From positions 5,305,501-5,369,500 of the forward strand of contig NZ_AYTM02000002.1 in the NCBI RefSeq assembly GCF_000507185.2: a DNA stretch of 64,000 nucleotides. Direction: 5' to 3'. The notes beneath the pieces are model-generated. The model had not been told where the DNA came from, made no database searches, and saw nothing but the letters and a program-made list of their open reading frames with translations. The stretch comes from Pseudomonas syringae KCTC 12500. Lineage in GTDB: Bacteria; Pseudomonadota; Gammaproteobacteria; Pseudomonadales; Pseudomonadaceae. How positions within the stretch are numbered: the first letter of the stretch is position 1; each line of letters begins with the position of its first letter. The position numbers were made by a program, and so were the translations under genes. This document shows positions 47,526-56,642 of the stretch, one piece after another.

Positions 47526-48832
47526 TGGTAAGCTCCAGACAAGGGTTGGTGTGCCGCGGGCGCACGGTCGTGATAAAGCAGTGCGCCAATACCGCTGACG
47601 ATGGCGGCGAACATGATGTAGAAGGCCGGCGCCAGGTTGCTGCCGGTCGAGGCAATCAGCCAGGTGATAGTGAAGGTGGCAAAACCGCCGAAGATCGTGA
47701 CGGCGAAGTTGTAGGCCACCGAAAGCCCGGTGGACAGCACGTGGGTTGGCAGCAATTCACCGAAGGCTGCGAGGATCGAGCCGATGTAACCGGAAATCAG
47801 CAGACCGAGCACCAGTTCGAAGATCAACAGTGAAAACAGCCCCGGCATCTGGTTGATGAACAGAAACATCGGGTAGGCGCTGAGGAAGATGGCAATGGCC
47901 GAGCCCAGCAGCCAGGGGCGATGCCCGCTGCGGTCGGCCATAGCGCCGACAATCGGTGTGGCGACGATCAGTACCGCGCCGCCCATCATGCCAGCGCTGA
48001 AGCCCATCCATGACGGCAGGCCGAGCACGCGCTGGGCATAGGAGGGGATATAAAACAGGATGGCATAGGTGCAGACGGTCCACAGCACGACCAGCGAAAA
48101 GCTGATCAGGGTTTGTCGCGGGTAGGTCTTGATCACTTCGCGCAGCGGCGATTCGACCGGTTTTGCAGCCTTGTAGGCAGGTGTCTCGTCAACCCGGCTG
48201 CGAATATAGAAACCGACCGGTCCGATCAGCGTGCCGATCAGAAACGGCACCCTCCAGCCCCAGCTTTCGAGCTGTGCCTGGGTCAGGTAACTGGACAGCG
48301 CCGCGCCCAGCGCGGAACCCAGTAGCACCGCGACGCCGATGCTGGCCTGAATCCAGCTGGAATAGAAGGCTTTTTTGCCCTCAGGCGCATGCTCGGTCAG
48401 AAACGCCGTGGCGCTGCCCATCTCGCCACCGGCAGAGAACCCTTGCAGCAGGCGCGCCAGGACAATCAGCAGCGGTGCCAGATAGCCGATCTGCGCGAAG
48501 CCGGGGGTCAGCCCGATGATCAGCGTACCCAGCGCCATCAGCAGGATGGTCAGCGACAATGCCGCCTTGCGCCCGCGCTTGTCGCTGTAGATGCCCAGCA
48601 CAATGCCGCCCACCGGACGCATGAAAAAGCCCACCCCGAAGGTCGCCAGCGCCAGCAGGTAAGACGTCAGTTCGCTGCCAGTGGGGAAGAACACCTTGGC
48701 GATGATCACCGAGAAGAAGCTGTAGACCGTGAAGTCAAACCATTCAAGGCCATTGCCGATCACCGTGGCGACCACCGCGCGGCGTGCCTTTTGTTCGTGA
48801 GTGCGTGAAGCAGGGGATTGTGGTGTGCTCAC
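47522..48832 (-). CDS. MHS-family (metabolite:H+ symporter) MFS transporter
   Basis: A 436-residue twelve-helix transporter of the ProP/KgtP/shikimate group: NGLEWFDFTVYSFFSVII at helix 1, the loop motif GIYSDKRGRKAALSLTIL between helices 2 and 3, and RLLQGFSAGGEMGSATAF, all diagnostic of MHS carriers of small organic acids or zwitterions. The GTG at 48832 with AGGAG eight bases upstream is chosen over the ATG at 48886. Operon with the amidohydrolase downstream, and following the LysR gene on the same strand. Confidence 0.88.
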   Translation of the reverse strand: MSTPQSPASRTHEQKARRAVVATVIGNGLEWFDFTVYSFFSVIIAKVFFPTGSELTSYLLALATFGVGFFMRPVGGIVLGIYSDKRGRKAALSLTILLMALGTLIIGLTPGFAQIGYLAPLLIVLARLLQGFSAGGEMGSATAFLTEHAPEGKKAFYSSWIQASIGVAVLLGSALGAALSSYLTQAQLESWGWRVPFLIGTLIGPVGFYIRSRVDETPAYKAAKPVESPLREVIKTYPRQTLISFSLVVLWTVCTYAILFYIPSYAQRVLGLPSWMGFSAGMMGGAVLIVATPIVGAMADRSGHRPWLLGSAIAIFLSAYPMFLFINQMPGLFSLLIFELVLGLLISGYIGSILAAFGELLPTHVLSTGLSVAYNFAVTIFGGFATFTITWLIASTGSNLAPAFYIMFAAIVSGIGALLYHDRAPAAHQPLSGAYQ

Positions 48833-48995
48833 TGGATAGGCTCCTGCATGCGATACACGCAGGGAAGCCCCCTGCATAGGCTGCATTGGTTGAGGGGCAG
48901 GGTAGGTACGAGTGCGGCTGAGTCAGGTCTTTTTGCCCGTTTCAGTCGAGAGTAGGCGCTGGGCCGATTTTAAGAAAACGCTTATTACGCAGATT

Positions 48996-49016
48996 TGCAT
49001 GCGCTAGACGCATGCA
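48996..49016. promoter_or_regulatory. Perfect 8+8 inverted repeat, candidate LysR operator
   Basis: TGCATGCG and CGCATGCA around CTAGA. It lies between the 3' end of the LysR gene and the start of the MHS transporter gene, 164 bases upstream of the latter. No T tract follows on the minus strand, so an operator for the transporter-amidohydrolase operon is more likely than a terminator. Confidence 0.5.
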
Positions 49017-49020
49017 GGTT

Positions 49021-49932
49021 TCAGGGCGATGGTGCCAGGGTGGTTATTTCGTCTGCCAGCCATTTTTCGAAGGCGCGTGCCGCACGTCGAGGCGTCTTGC
49101 CGCTGGGTGTCAGCAGGTAATAGCCACCTACCGCGCCGACGCTCTTGCGGCAGGCGGGCACCAGCGCGCCGGACTGCACATGGCGGTCGATCATCGGCTG
49201 CCAGCCGAGCACGATGCCGTGCCCGGCGACCGCCAGATCGACCAGCACAGGATACAGATTGACAGTCATGCGCTTACGGATCAGCGAGGCATCGACACCC
49301 TGGCGGCCGAACCAGTCACCCCATGACAACCATTGACGCTGGCCGTCTTCGAGCATCAGCAGGCAATGATCCAGCAGTTGCGCGGGCTCCAGCAGGCGCC
49401 TGCCCAGATAATCGGGCGAGCAGTAGGCGTTGACCGATTCGGCGAACAGCAGACGGCCGTCGAGACCCGCCGGTGAGACTTCGCGCAGAAAATACAGCGC
49501 CAGATCGAATTCGGCGCGAATCAGCGAATCCAGCCCATCGACCACGCGCAGGCGGATATCCACGGCCGGGAAGGCGTCGCGATAACGTCCCAGCAAAGGC
49601 CCCAGCCACAAGGCTGCCACGCCGCTGGAGCATGCCAGAGTCAGTTGCTGATCGCCGCTGTGAGTGATCACCTGAGCGGTAGCCTCGGCGCACAGGGTCA
49701 GTACGCGCTGGATCTGCTCGGCATAAATCTGCCCGGCGACCGTCAAATGAATGCGCTTGTGTTCGCGACGAAACAGCGCGCGACCGAGAAATTCCTCCAG
49801 TTGCGCGACCTGACGGCTGATCGCGCTTTGGGTCAGGTTCAGTTCGGTGGCTGCACGCGTGAAGCTGCCATGCCGGACGGCAGCTTCGAAAGCGATCAGG
49901 TTCGGCAGCGGCGGAAGGGGCTCGATACGCAC
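49021..49932 (-). CDS. LysR-type transcriptional regulator (GcvA-like), probable regulator of the MHS/amidohydrolase genes
   Basis: A 303-residue LTTR. The helix-turn-helix is NLIAFEAAVRHGSFTRAATE followed by LNLTQSAISRQVAQLEEFLG, and the effector domain begins LTLACSSGVAALWLGPLLGR. The start is GTG at 49932 with AGGAG nearby. It is transcribed in the same direction as the MHS-amidohydrolase pair just downstream, with a perfect inverted repeat between them, which suggests it controls that pair. Confidence 0.88.
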   Translation of the reverse strand: MRIEPLPPLPNLIAFEAAVRHGSFTRAATELNLTQSAISRQVAQLEEFLGRALFRREHKRIHLTVAGQIYAEQIQRVLTLCAEATAQVITHSGDQQLTLACSSGVAALWLGPLLGRYRDAFPAVDIRLRVVDGLDSLIRAEFDLALYFLREVSPAGLDGRLLFAESVNAYCSPDYLGRRLLEPAQLLDHCLLMLEDGQRQWLSWGDWFGRQGVDASLIRKRMTVNLYPVLVDLAVAGHGIVLGWQPMIDRHVQSGALVPACRKSVGAVGGYYLLTPSGKTPRRAARAFEKWLADEITTLAPSP

Positions 49933-49956
49933 AGTGGCTCCTGTTGCGGGCAGGTT

Positions 49957-50862
49957 TTACAAAGGGTCGGGAAACGGCGTCGACAGCAGCCATTCCCTGA
50001 ACACACACAGCGATGGCAGGTTCTGAAAACGCGTGGCGTAAGCCAGGTAATAATTTCGTCCGCTGTCCAGAGGCTCGAACAGGGTGACCAGTTCGCCGCT
50101 GTGGATTTCGTCCTGCACCAGAATGCGCGGGACCAGTGCGATACCAATGCCGGCCGCGACGGCCTGGATCAGGTGCGAAGTCAGTTCGAAGCTCGGACCG
50201 GGGCGCATGATGTGGTGGTCCAGCCGATTACTGTCGAACCAGTCCGACCAGGCATTGGGCCGCGACACCACGCTCAGCAACGCATGCTGGGCCACCTGCG
50301 TCGGGGTCATCGACTGGTAGCCGGCAAGGGCAGCCGGGCTGGCAATGACCACCAGTTTTTCACTGACCAGCGGATGGGCGATATAACCGGGCCAGTTGCC
50401 GTTGCCGGCACAGATGATCGCGTTCATTTCGCTGGCGGCGGGCGTCAGGTCGGCATGCACGATGCGTGAATGGATATGCACCACATAGCCCGGATGGCGG
50501 GTGTAAAAGTCATTCATGCGTGGCAGCAGCCACTTCGAGCCGAAGGTCGGCAGCACGGCCAGATGCAGTGTGCCGCCTTCGGCCTTGTGCGCGATGGTTT
50601 GCAGGGTCGCACTGCGGATGCGGCCCAGCGCGGCAGCCAGCTCATGCTGATACAGCGCGCCTGCGGTGGTCAGCTCGATGCGTCTGCCATCACGCTTGAA
50701 CAGTTCGACTTCCAGTTGTGCCTCCAGCGCCTGCACCTGCCGGCTGACGGCGCTCTGGGTCAGGGCCAGTTCGTCTGCGGCCTTGGTGAAGCTGCCATGC
50801 CGCGCGGCGGCCTCGAAGGCGAGCAGCAGCGACATGGAGGGCGTCAGTCTTCGGGTGTTCAT
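49957..50862 (-). CDS. LysR-type transcriptional regulator (GcvA-like), divergent from ydiJ
   Basis: A 301-residue LTTR with helix-turn-helix LLLAFEAAARHGSFTKAADE followed by LALTQSAVSRQVQALEAQLE, and effector domain start LHLAVLPTFGSKWLLPRMND. It is related to the neighbouring LysR gene, 24 bases away on the same strand, and the two may be an old duplication. It is divergent from the YdiJ-type dehydrogenase gene, across 150 bases containing a palindrome, and so is its likely regulator. Confidence 0.88.
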   Translation of the reverse strand: MNTRRLTPSMSLLLAFEAAARHGSFTKAADELALTQSAVSRQVQALEAQLEVELFKRDGRRIELTTAGALYQHELAAALGRIRSATLQTIAHKAEGGTLHLAVLPTFGSKWLLPRMNDFYTRHPGYVVHIHSRIVHADLTPAASEMNAIICAGNGNWPGYIAHPLVSEKLVVIASPAALAGYQSMTPTQVAQHALLSVVSRPNAWSDWFDSNRLDHHIMRPGPSFELTSHLIQAVAAGIGIALVPRILVQDEIHSGELVTLFEPLDSGRNYYLAYATRFQNLPSLCVFREWLLSTPFPDPL

Positions 50863-50948
50863 TCATAAAGCTCATGGAAAAACGGCAGGTTTTACGTTTG
50901 CACTGAGGCATGACACACCGGAGAATCACGCTAACCGTTGATAACGCC

Positions 50949-50972
50949 ATGCATTCGAGCGTTTCGAAGCAT
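50949..50972. promoter_or_regulatory. Interrupted palindrome (LysR-type box) upstream of ydiJ
   Basis: ATGC-a-TTCGA-gcgtt-TCGAA-GCAT: the inner arms TTCGA/TCGAA (50954-50968) and outer ATGC/GCAT are complementary with a single extra base. It contains the T-N11-A spacing of LysR boxes. A TATAAA at 50985-50990 fits a -10 element, which would place the palindrome over the -35 region. Confidence 0.55.
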
Positions 50973-51012
50973 ACGTGCTTTGCATATAAAACGCCTAGCG
51001 AGGAAGACCACC

Positions 51013-54000
51013 ATGATTGCGCTGTTGAAACCGACCTCTGAGCAGATCGGTCACTATGACCGTTTCCTCAATGCCCTGGCGGAGGCCAGCTTTCGTGGCG
51101 AAATAGCCCGTGACCACGGTTCGCGCACAGTGCTGGCCACTGACAACTCCATCTACCAGCGCCTGCCACAGGCTGCCGTGTTCCCTATGGACAGCCATGA
51201 CGTCGCAATCGTCGCCCGTCTGGCGGCGCGGCCCGAGCACCAACAGGTGGTGTTGACCCCGCGCGGCGGCGGCACCGGGACCAACGGACAATCGCTGACC
51301 GACGGTGTGGTGGTCGACCTGTCGCGGCACATGAACGCTATTCTCGAGATCAACGTCGAAGAACGCTGGGTGCGCGTGCAGACCGGTGTGGTCAAGGACC
51401 AGCTCAATGCCGCGCTCAAGCCGCACGGGCTGTTTTTCGCACCGGAACTGTCGACATCCAACCGTGCCACGATTGGCGGCATGATCAACACCGATGCCAG
51501 CGGGCAGGGCAGTTGCACCTACGGCAAGACCCGTGACCACGTTCTTGAACTGTCCACGGTGTTGCTGGGCGGTTCGTACGTCAGCAGCCATGCATTGGCT
51601 GCCGAGCAACTGGCCAGCGAACAGGCACGTATCGACCGCGCAGGTGACGTTTATCGCTGCGCGCAGCAGATTGCCGATACGCAGGCCCAATTGATCAAGG
51701 ATGTCTTTCCACCGCTTAACCGCTGCCTGACTGGCTACGATCTGGCGCACCTGCGCGAGGAAGACGGGCGTTTCAACCTCAACAGCGTACTCTGCGGTTC
51801 TGAAGGCTCGCTGGGTTTTATCGTCGAGGCTCGACTCAACGTCCTGCCGATCCCCAAACATTCGATTCTGGTCAACGTTCGCTATGCCGGTTTCATGGAC
51901 GCTCTGCGGGACGCCAAGGCCTTGATGGCGCACAAGCCGCTGTCCATCGAGACGGTGGACTCCAAGGTGCTGATGCTGGCCATGCAGGATATCGTCTGGC
52001 ATGGCGTCGCCGAGTATTTCCCCCAGGACCCTGCGACGCCGACGCTGGGCATCAACCTGATCGAATTCAGCGGCGATGAATTGAGTGAGGTGGAACAGCG
52101 CGTTCATGCGTTCGTTGCGCATTTGCAGACTGACACGTCGGTGCTGCGCCTGGGCCATACGCTGGCGGCTGGCAGCGCAGCGGTGAACCGCGTCTACACC
52201 ATGCGCAAGCGCTCGGTGGGGCTGCTTGGCAACGTCAAGGGTGAAGCCAGGCCGCAGCCGTTTGTCGAAGACACTGCCGTGCCGCCGGAAAATCTCGCCG
52301 ACTACATTCAGGAGTTCCGTGCGCTGCTGGACAGCTACGGGCTGCAATACGGCATGTTTGGCCACGTGGATGCCGGTGTGCTGCACGTGCGACCGATTCT
52401 GGACATGAAGGACCCCGCGCAGGCGGCGCTGATTCGGCCAATCTCCGACGCCGTCGCCGCGCTGACAAAGCGCTACGGCGGGCTGCTCTGGGGCGAGCAT
52501 GGCAAGGGCTTGCGTTCGCAATACGTGCCTGAATATTTCGGCGAGTTGTATCCCGCATTGCAGGCTCTCAAGGCCGCCTGCGACCCGTTCAACCAGCTCA
52601 ACCCCGGCAAAATCGCCACGCCTGCCACAGTGCCGGAATCGCGCCTGACGCTAGTGGATGAAGTGATGTTGCGCGGTGATCTGGATCGCACGATCGATGA
52701 ACGGGTCTGGCAAAGCTACGACAGCGCATTGCACTGCAATGGCAATGGCGCCTGTTACAACTATGACACCGACGACGCCATGTGCCCGTCGTGGAAAGCC
52801 ACCCGTGACCGCATTCACTCACCCAAGGGCCGCGCTTCGCTGGTCAGGGAATGGCTGCGCCTGCAAGGCGAGCAGGACGTCAATGTCCTCACCGCCAGCG
52901 CCAGGGCGCGCAGTGCCAATGTGCTGAAAAGCCTTGCCGAGCGAACCGTCAACAGCGTCGCCAGGGTGGCGGGGCAGAAGGATTTCTCCCACGAAGTCTA
53001 CGACGCCATGGCCGGTTGCCTGGCCTGCAAGTCCTGCGCGGGGCAGTGCCCGGTGAAGGTCAACGTGCCCGAATTCCGTTCGCGTTTTCTCGAGCTGTAC
53101 CACAGCCGTTACCTGCGCCCGATCAAGGATTACCTGATTGGCTCGCTGGAGTTCAGCATCCCGCACCTGGCGCGCTTTCCGAAGCTGTACAACGCGATCA
53201 TGGGCGCAAGGCCGGTGCGTTACCTGCTTGAGCATGCAGCCGGCATGGTCGATAGCCCGTTATTGAGCCTGACCGACTTCCGCGCGGCGTGCGCTCGCTG
53301 GAATGTGGGCATCGCCACGCCGCAGCGTCTGGCCGCGTTGAGCGAGCAGGAGCGCAAGCGCACGGTGGTGCTGGTTCAGGATGCATTCACCCGATATTTC
53401 GAGACCCCGCTGGCGGCAGACTGGCTGGAGCTGATTTCGCGCCTCGGTTATCAGGTCTACCTCGCACCCTTTGCGCCCAATGGCAAGCCGCTGCAGGTGC
53501 AGGGTTTTCTGCAGGCGTTCGAGAAGGCTGCCGCTTTCAACAGTCAGTCGCTGGGCAAGCTGGCCGGGTACGGCATCCCGCTGATCGGTCTGGACCCGGC
53601 CATGACCCTGGTTTATCGCCAGGAGTACAGCAAGACGCTGGGCAGCGAGAATGTACCCGAGGTCATGCTGCCGCAGGAGTGGCTGGCGTCCACGGTCGAG
53701 GAAGGTCGTGATGGTGCGTCGGCAGAAACGTACTACTTCCTGCCGCATTGCACTGAAAAGACCAACGAGCCCGCCAGTGTCGGCCTCTGGCAGAAAGCCT
53801 TCGCCCGCGCCGGGCTCAAACTGGAGGTACTGGCCAGCGGTTGCTGCGGCATGTCCGGCACCTATGGGCATGAAACCCGAAACGCGAAAACCAGCGACAC
53901 CATTTACCGTCAGTCCTGGCAGCCGCTGGTGGCCAGGCATGGTGCTGAAGATCGACTGGTCGCCGATGGCTACTCATGCCGCAGCCAGGTCAAACGCCAG

Positions 54001-54060
54001 GATGGCAAAGTGGTGAAGCATCCCTTGCAAGTACTGCTGGAGCGGGTGAGGGCGCTATAG
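51013..54060 (+). CDS. ydiJ: YdiJ-type FAD/Fe-S D-2-hydroxyacid dehydrogenase
   Basis: A 1015-residue flavoprotein of the same size as E. coli YdiJ (about 1018). The FAD domain has TPRGGGTGTNGQSLTDGVVV and NRATIGGMINTDASGQGS; the C-terminal FAD-oxidase cap follows (FGHVDAGVLHVRP). A ferredoxin-like motif CLACKSCAGQCPVKV is near residue 668, and a CCG-type domain holds LPHCTEK and ASGCCGMSGTYGHE (near 942). YdiJ relatives oxidise D-2-hydroxyglutarate or D-lactate and pass electrons to the respiratory chain. GAGGAAG precedes the ATG at 51013. Probably controlled by the divergent LysR. Confidence 0.93.
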   Translation: MIALLKPTSEQIGHYDRFLNALAEASFRGEIARDHGSRTVLATDNSIYQRLPQAAVFPMDSHDVAIVARLAARPEHQQVVLTPRGGGTGTNGQSLTDGVVVDLSRHMNAILEINVEERWVRVQTGVVKDQLNAALKPHGLFFAPELSTSNRATIGGMINTDASGQGSCTYGKTRDHVLELSTVLLGGSYVSSHALAAEQLASEQARIDRAGDVYRCAQQIADTQAQLIKDVFPPLNRCLTGYDLAHLREEDGRFNLNSVLCGSEGSLGFIVEARLNVLPIPKHSILVNVRYAGFMDALRDAKALMAHKPLSIETVDSKVLMLAMQDIVWHGVAEYFPQDPATPTLGINLIEFSGDELSEVEQRVHAFVAHLQTDTSVLRLGHTLAAGSAAVNRVYTMRKRSVGLLGNVKGEARPQPFVEDTAVPPENLADYIQEFRALLDSYGLQYGMFGHVDAGVLHVRPILDMKDPAQAALIRPISDAVAALTKRYGGLLWGEHGKGLRSQYVPEYFGELYPALQALKAACDPFNQLNPGKIATPATVPESRLTLVDEVMLRGDLDRTIDERVWQSYDSALHCNGNGACYNYDTDDAMCPSWKATRDRIHSPKGRASLVREWLRLQGEQDVNVLTASARARSANVLKSLAERTVNSVARVAGQKDFSHEVYDAMAGCLACKSCAGQCPVKVNVPEFRSRFLELYHSRYLRPIKDYLIGSLEFSIPHLARFPKLYNAIMGARPVRYLLEHAAGMVDSPLLSLTDFRAACARWNVGIATPQRLAALSEQERKRTVVLVQDAFTRYFETPLAADWLELISRLGYQVYLAPFAPNGKPLQVQGFLQAFEKAAAFNSQSLGKLAGYGIPLIGLDPAMTLVYRQEYSKTLGSENVPEVMLPQEWLASTVEEGRDGASAETYYFLPHCTEKTNEPASVGLWQKAFARAGLKLEVLASGCCGMSGTYGHETRNAKTSDTIYRQSWQPLVARHGAEDRLVADGYSCRSQVKRQDGKVVKHPLQVLLERVRAL

Positions 54061-54064
54061 AGAG

Positions 54065-54159
54065 GACGCGGAGCGTCTAGAACGGCATGACGACGCGGAG
54101 CGTCGCACGATAGTGGTTTTTTCCAGCGTGGGAATGCCTTGCGTGACGCTGCGCGTCAC
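54065..54159. repeat. Cluster of REP-like palindromes between convergent genes
   Basis: GACGCGGAGCGTC occurs twice (54065-54077 and 54092-54104), followed by a half copy of the GCGTGGGAA-type repeat (about 54124-54133) and a perfect GTGACGC-TGC-GCGTCAC (54143-54159). They fill the gap between the stops of ydiJ and the dienelactone hydrolase gene, and may act as a transcription stop or mRNA stabiliser. P. syringae genomes carry many such elements. Confidence 0.75.
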
Positions 54160-54188
54160 AGATCTGTGCCGCGCCGCTCAATCAGAAC

Positions 54189-55076
54189 TTAAACCAGGTA
54201 CTTGTTGAACCACCCCAATGTACGGTCCCAGGCCAGTTTGGCCGCTGCTTCGTCGTAACGTGGCGTGGAGTCGTTGTGGAAACCGTGATTGGCGCCCGGA
54301 TAAATGTACGTTTCGTACGTCTTGCCCGCCGCTTTCAAGGCTTTTTCATAGGCTGGCCAGCCTTCGTTGATACGAGTATCCAGTTCGCCGTAGTGAATCA
54401 TCACCGGCGCCTTGATCTTCACCACGTCTTCGGCATTGGGTTGACGCCCGTAGAACGACACCGCAGCGCCCAGCTCCGGATACGCGACCGCCGCGGCATT
54501 GGCCACACCGCCCCCGTAGCAGAAACCGGTGATGCCGACCTTGCCGGTGGTCGCGTCATGCTTCATCAGCCACTCGATGGCGGCAAAGAAGTCGTTCATG
54601 AGCTTTTCCGGATTGACCGTCTGCTGCAGTTCACGACCCTTGTCATCGTTGCCCGGATAGCCGCCGACCGAGGACAGCCCGTCAGGCGCCAGCGCAATGA
54701 AACCGGCTTTGGCAACGCGGCGCGCCACGTCTTCGATGTACGGGTTCAAGCCGCGATTCTCATGTGCGACAACCACTGCCGGTACTTTTTCGGCCGCTTT
54801 GGCCGGACGTACCAGATAGCCGCGAACCTGACCATGCCCCTTGGGCGAAGGGTAGGAAACATACTCGGCAATAATGTCCGGGTCGGTAAATTCCACCTGT
54901 TCGGCCAGCGCGTAGTTGGGGCTCAACGAGGCAAGCAGCGCGCTGGCGGTGAGGCCGCCAAAGGTGAACAGCGCTGCACGATCGAGAAACTCGCGCCGGT
55001 TGATCCTGCCGTGTGCGTAGTAGTCATAAAGCTCAAGCAGTTCAGGCGCAAAGTCTTTTGCAGTAAGACGTTCCAT
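54189..55076 (-). CDS. Exported dienelactone hydrolase family protein
   Basis: A 295-residue alpha/beta hydrolase. The Cys nucleophile is in [14 protein letters not shown], Asp in [13 protein letters not shown] and His in [12 protein letters not shown], the DLH triad. The N-terminus ([18 protein letters not shown], then [18 protein letters not shown]) has a twin-arginine-like RRxFL motif and a hydrophobic stretch, so Tat export with a cofactor-free cargo or a membrane anchor is likely. AAGGAAG precedes the ATG at 55076. It probably cleaves lactones or esters; the substrate is unknown. Convergent with ydiJ. Confidence 0.88.
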   Translation of the reverse strand: MERLTAKDFAPELLELYDYYAHGRINRREFLDRAALFTFGGLTASALLASLSPNYALAEQVEFTDPDIIAEYVSYPSPKGHGQVRGYLVRPAKAAEKVPAVVVAHENRGLNPYIEDVARRVAKAGFIALAPDGLSSVGGYPGNDDKGRELQQTVNPEKLMNDFFAAIEWLMKHDATTGKVGITGFCYGGGVANAAAVAYPELGAAVSFYGRQPNAEDVVKIKAPVMIHYGELDTRINEGWPAYEKALKAAGKTYETYIYPGANHGFHNDSTPRYDEAAAKLAWDRTLGWFNKYLV

Positions 55077-55479
55077 CGGTATGCTTCCTTCCGAATCATT
55101 CAGGGCGGCCTGCATCTTGGCGGGCTGACGAGCAATACATGATCAATACAATATCCGCTCCCGATAGTATTTCCGGTGAATCAGGATCGCTACTGTAAAA
55201 CGACGAAAAACCGCCATCCGTTGCCAGTGGCTGCAAACGCACAACAGGTTGTCGGTCGCTGCCTACGGTCAGCGGCATGCGAAAAAGTCAGGCTTCGGAT
55301 TGCACTACCGGTGCTCGATGAGGTCCATGCTCACTCCTGCAGCATGTCACGGGGTTCGGGCGCTGCAGACCAACATATTATCCAGTCGCTGTATAACGCG
55401 GCGTCGGTTCAGCCCCACAATACATCATGATCTCACCTACGCTGATGGTCATATTCCACCTGCATTTCGAGATGACGTG
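55077..55479. other. Intergenic region between dienelactone hydrolase and diguanylate cyclase genes
   Basis: About 400 bases between divergent genes, expected to hold both promoters. An open frame in phase with the cyclase runs from 55249 but its composition (Arg, His and Cys rich, no membrane segments) is unlike the protein, so it is taken as non-coding. Confidence 0.55.
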
Positions 55480-56535
55480 ATGATGAGCCTTCCGGCGGAA
55501 GACCGCACCCAGCTGTTCAAGGACACGGCTACCCAGTTCTGGAAACACATCACCCCGATCGTTTATGTCGCTCTGGGCATTCACTGTGTGTTGCTGACGG
55601 TGTTCCTGGGGCTGGGCATGAAGATCATGTGGATCGCGAACATCGTCAGCACGCTGGTTTACGTCAGCTGCATCTACCTGATCCGCAGGGGGCGGCATCG
55701 CCAAGCCGGACAACTGATGTCCCTGGAGATCATTGGCCATGCCGTGCTCGCGACGTGGCAACTGGGCTGGGAAAGCAACTTCAGCTTTTACATATTCTGC
55801 GTGATTCCCGTCATTGCCTTCACCTTCCAACTGAACGTCGTCAGACGAATTGTCTACAGCGTTGCGATCTTGATGTCGCTAGTGGGCTGCTTCGCCTTTC
55901 GTCGATATACGGGGCAGGGATCCGGTCTAAGCCAGAACGTGCTCGATGCGTTCGGTATCGTCAACGTACTCACAGCGACCACTCTGTCGATTTACGCCAC
56001 TGCATTGTCGGTGCGTTTCACCTCGTCGATGCAACTGAGCCTGTTTCATATCGCCAACCGCGACAGCCTGACCAATCTCTACACGCGCAGACGAGTACTG
56101 CATCGGATACGCGAACTGGAAGCCAGGCGGCAGGGGCTGTCGGCTTCGTTGATCCTGCTGGACATCGATCATTTCAAACAGATCAATGATATCCACGGGC
56201 ATGAAACCGGTGATTTGGTTCTGCAACGGGTCGCCGAGATCATCGGTTCAAGCGTGCGCAGCAGCGATATGGCGGCGCGCTGGGGCGGCGAGGAGTTTCT
56301 GGTGCTCATGCCGGACACCACGCCCGAAGATGCGCTGCGCGCGGCCGAACGTATCTGGCGGCGTATCGCCGAAGAGGCCGGGCGGATCAATGAGCGCATC
56401 ATTGCCGTCAGCGCCACGGTTGCTGTGGCGACCATCGGCACAGGCGAGGCGTTCCAGCTGGCCCTCAATCGCGCCGACACGTCGCTGTACATGGGCAAAC
56501 AGCAGGGCCGGAATCGGGTAATGATCGCTGGTTGA
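55480..56535 (+). CDS. Membrane diguanylate cyclase (GGDEF)
   Basis: A 351-residue protein. Residues about 20-190 form six hydrophobic segments (for example ITPIVYVALGIHCVLLTVFL and VYSVAILMSLVGCFAF), a membrane sensor of unknown type. The GGDEF domain follows: RDSLTNLYTRRRVLHRI, LLDIDHFKQINDIHGHETGD, and the active site RWGGEEFLVLMP. An RxxD inhibitory site (VRSSDMAARWGGEE) is present, so feedback inhibition by c-di-GMP is expected. No EAL domain. Start 55480 or 55483 (two adjacent ATGs); the ribosome site is weak. Confidence 0.9.
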   Translation: MMSLPAEDRTQLFKDTATQFWKHITPIVYVALGIHCVLLTVFLGLGMKIMWIANIVSTLVYVSCIYLIRRGRHRQAGQLMSLEIIGHAVLATWQLGWESNFSFYIFCVIPVIAFTFQLNVVRRIVYSVAILMSLVGCFAFRRYTGQGSGLSQNVLDAFGIVNVLTATTLSIYATALSVRFTSSMQLSLFHIANRDSLTNLYTRRRVLHRIRELEARRQGLSASLILLDIDHFKQINDIHGHETGDLVLQRVAEIIGSSVRSSDMAARWGGEEFLVLMPDTTPEDALRAAERIWRRIAEEAGRINERIIAVSATVAVATIGTGEAFQLALNRADTSLYMGKQQGRNRVMIAG

Positions 56536-56642
56536 GGTGCTTGCTCACGCCAGGCGCTACCAGCGTGTAGACTTTCGCGCTTTGAACCGGGGAGCACTGT
56601 GTCGTGCTTCCTCATCGGCGATGTATCGATCAAGGCATGCTT

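Noticed and set aside
55249..55479. 77-codon extension in front of the diguanylate cyclase
   Set aside because: Arg/Cys/His-rich, no signal or membrane segment; the membrane sensor starts naturally at 55480.
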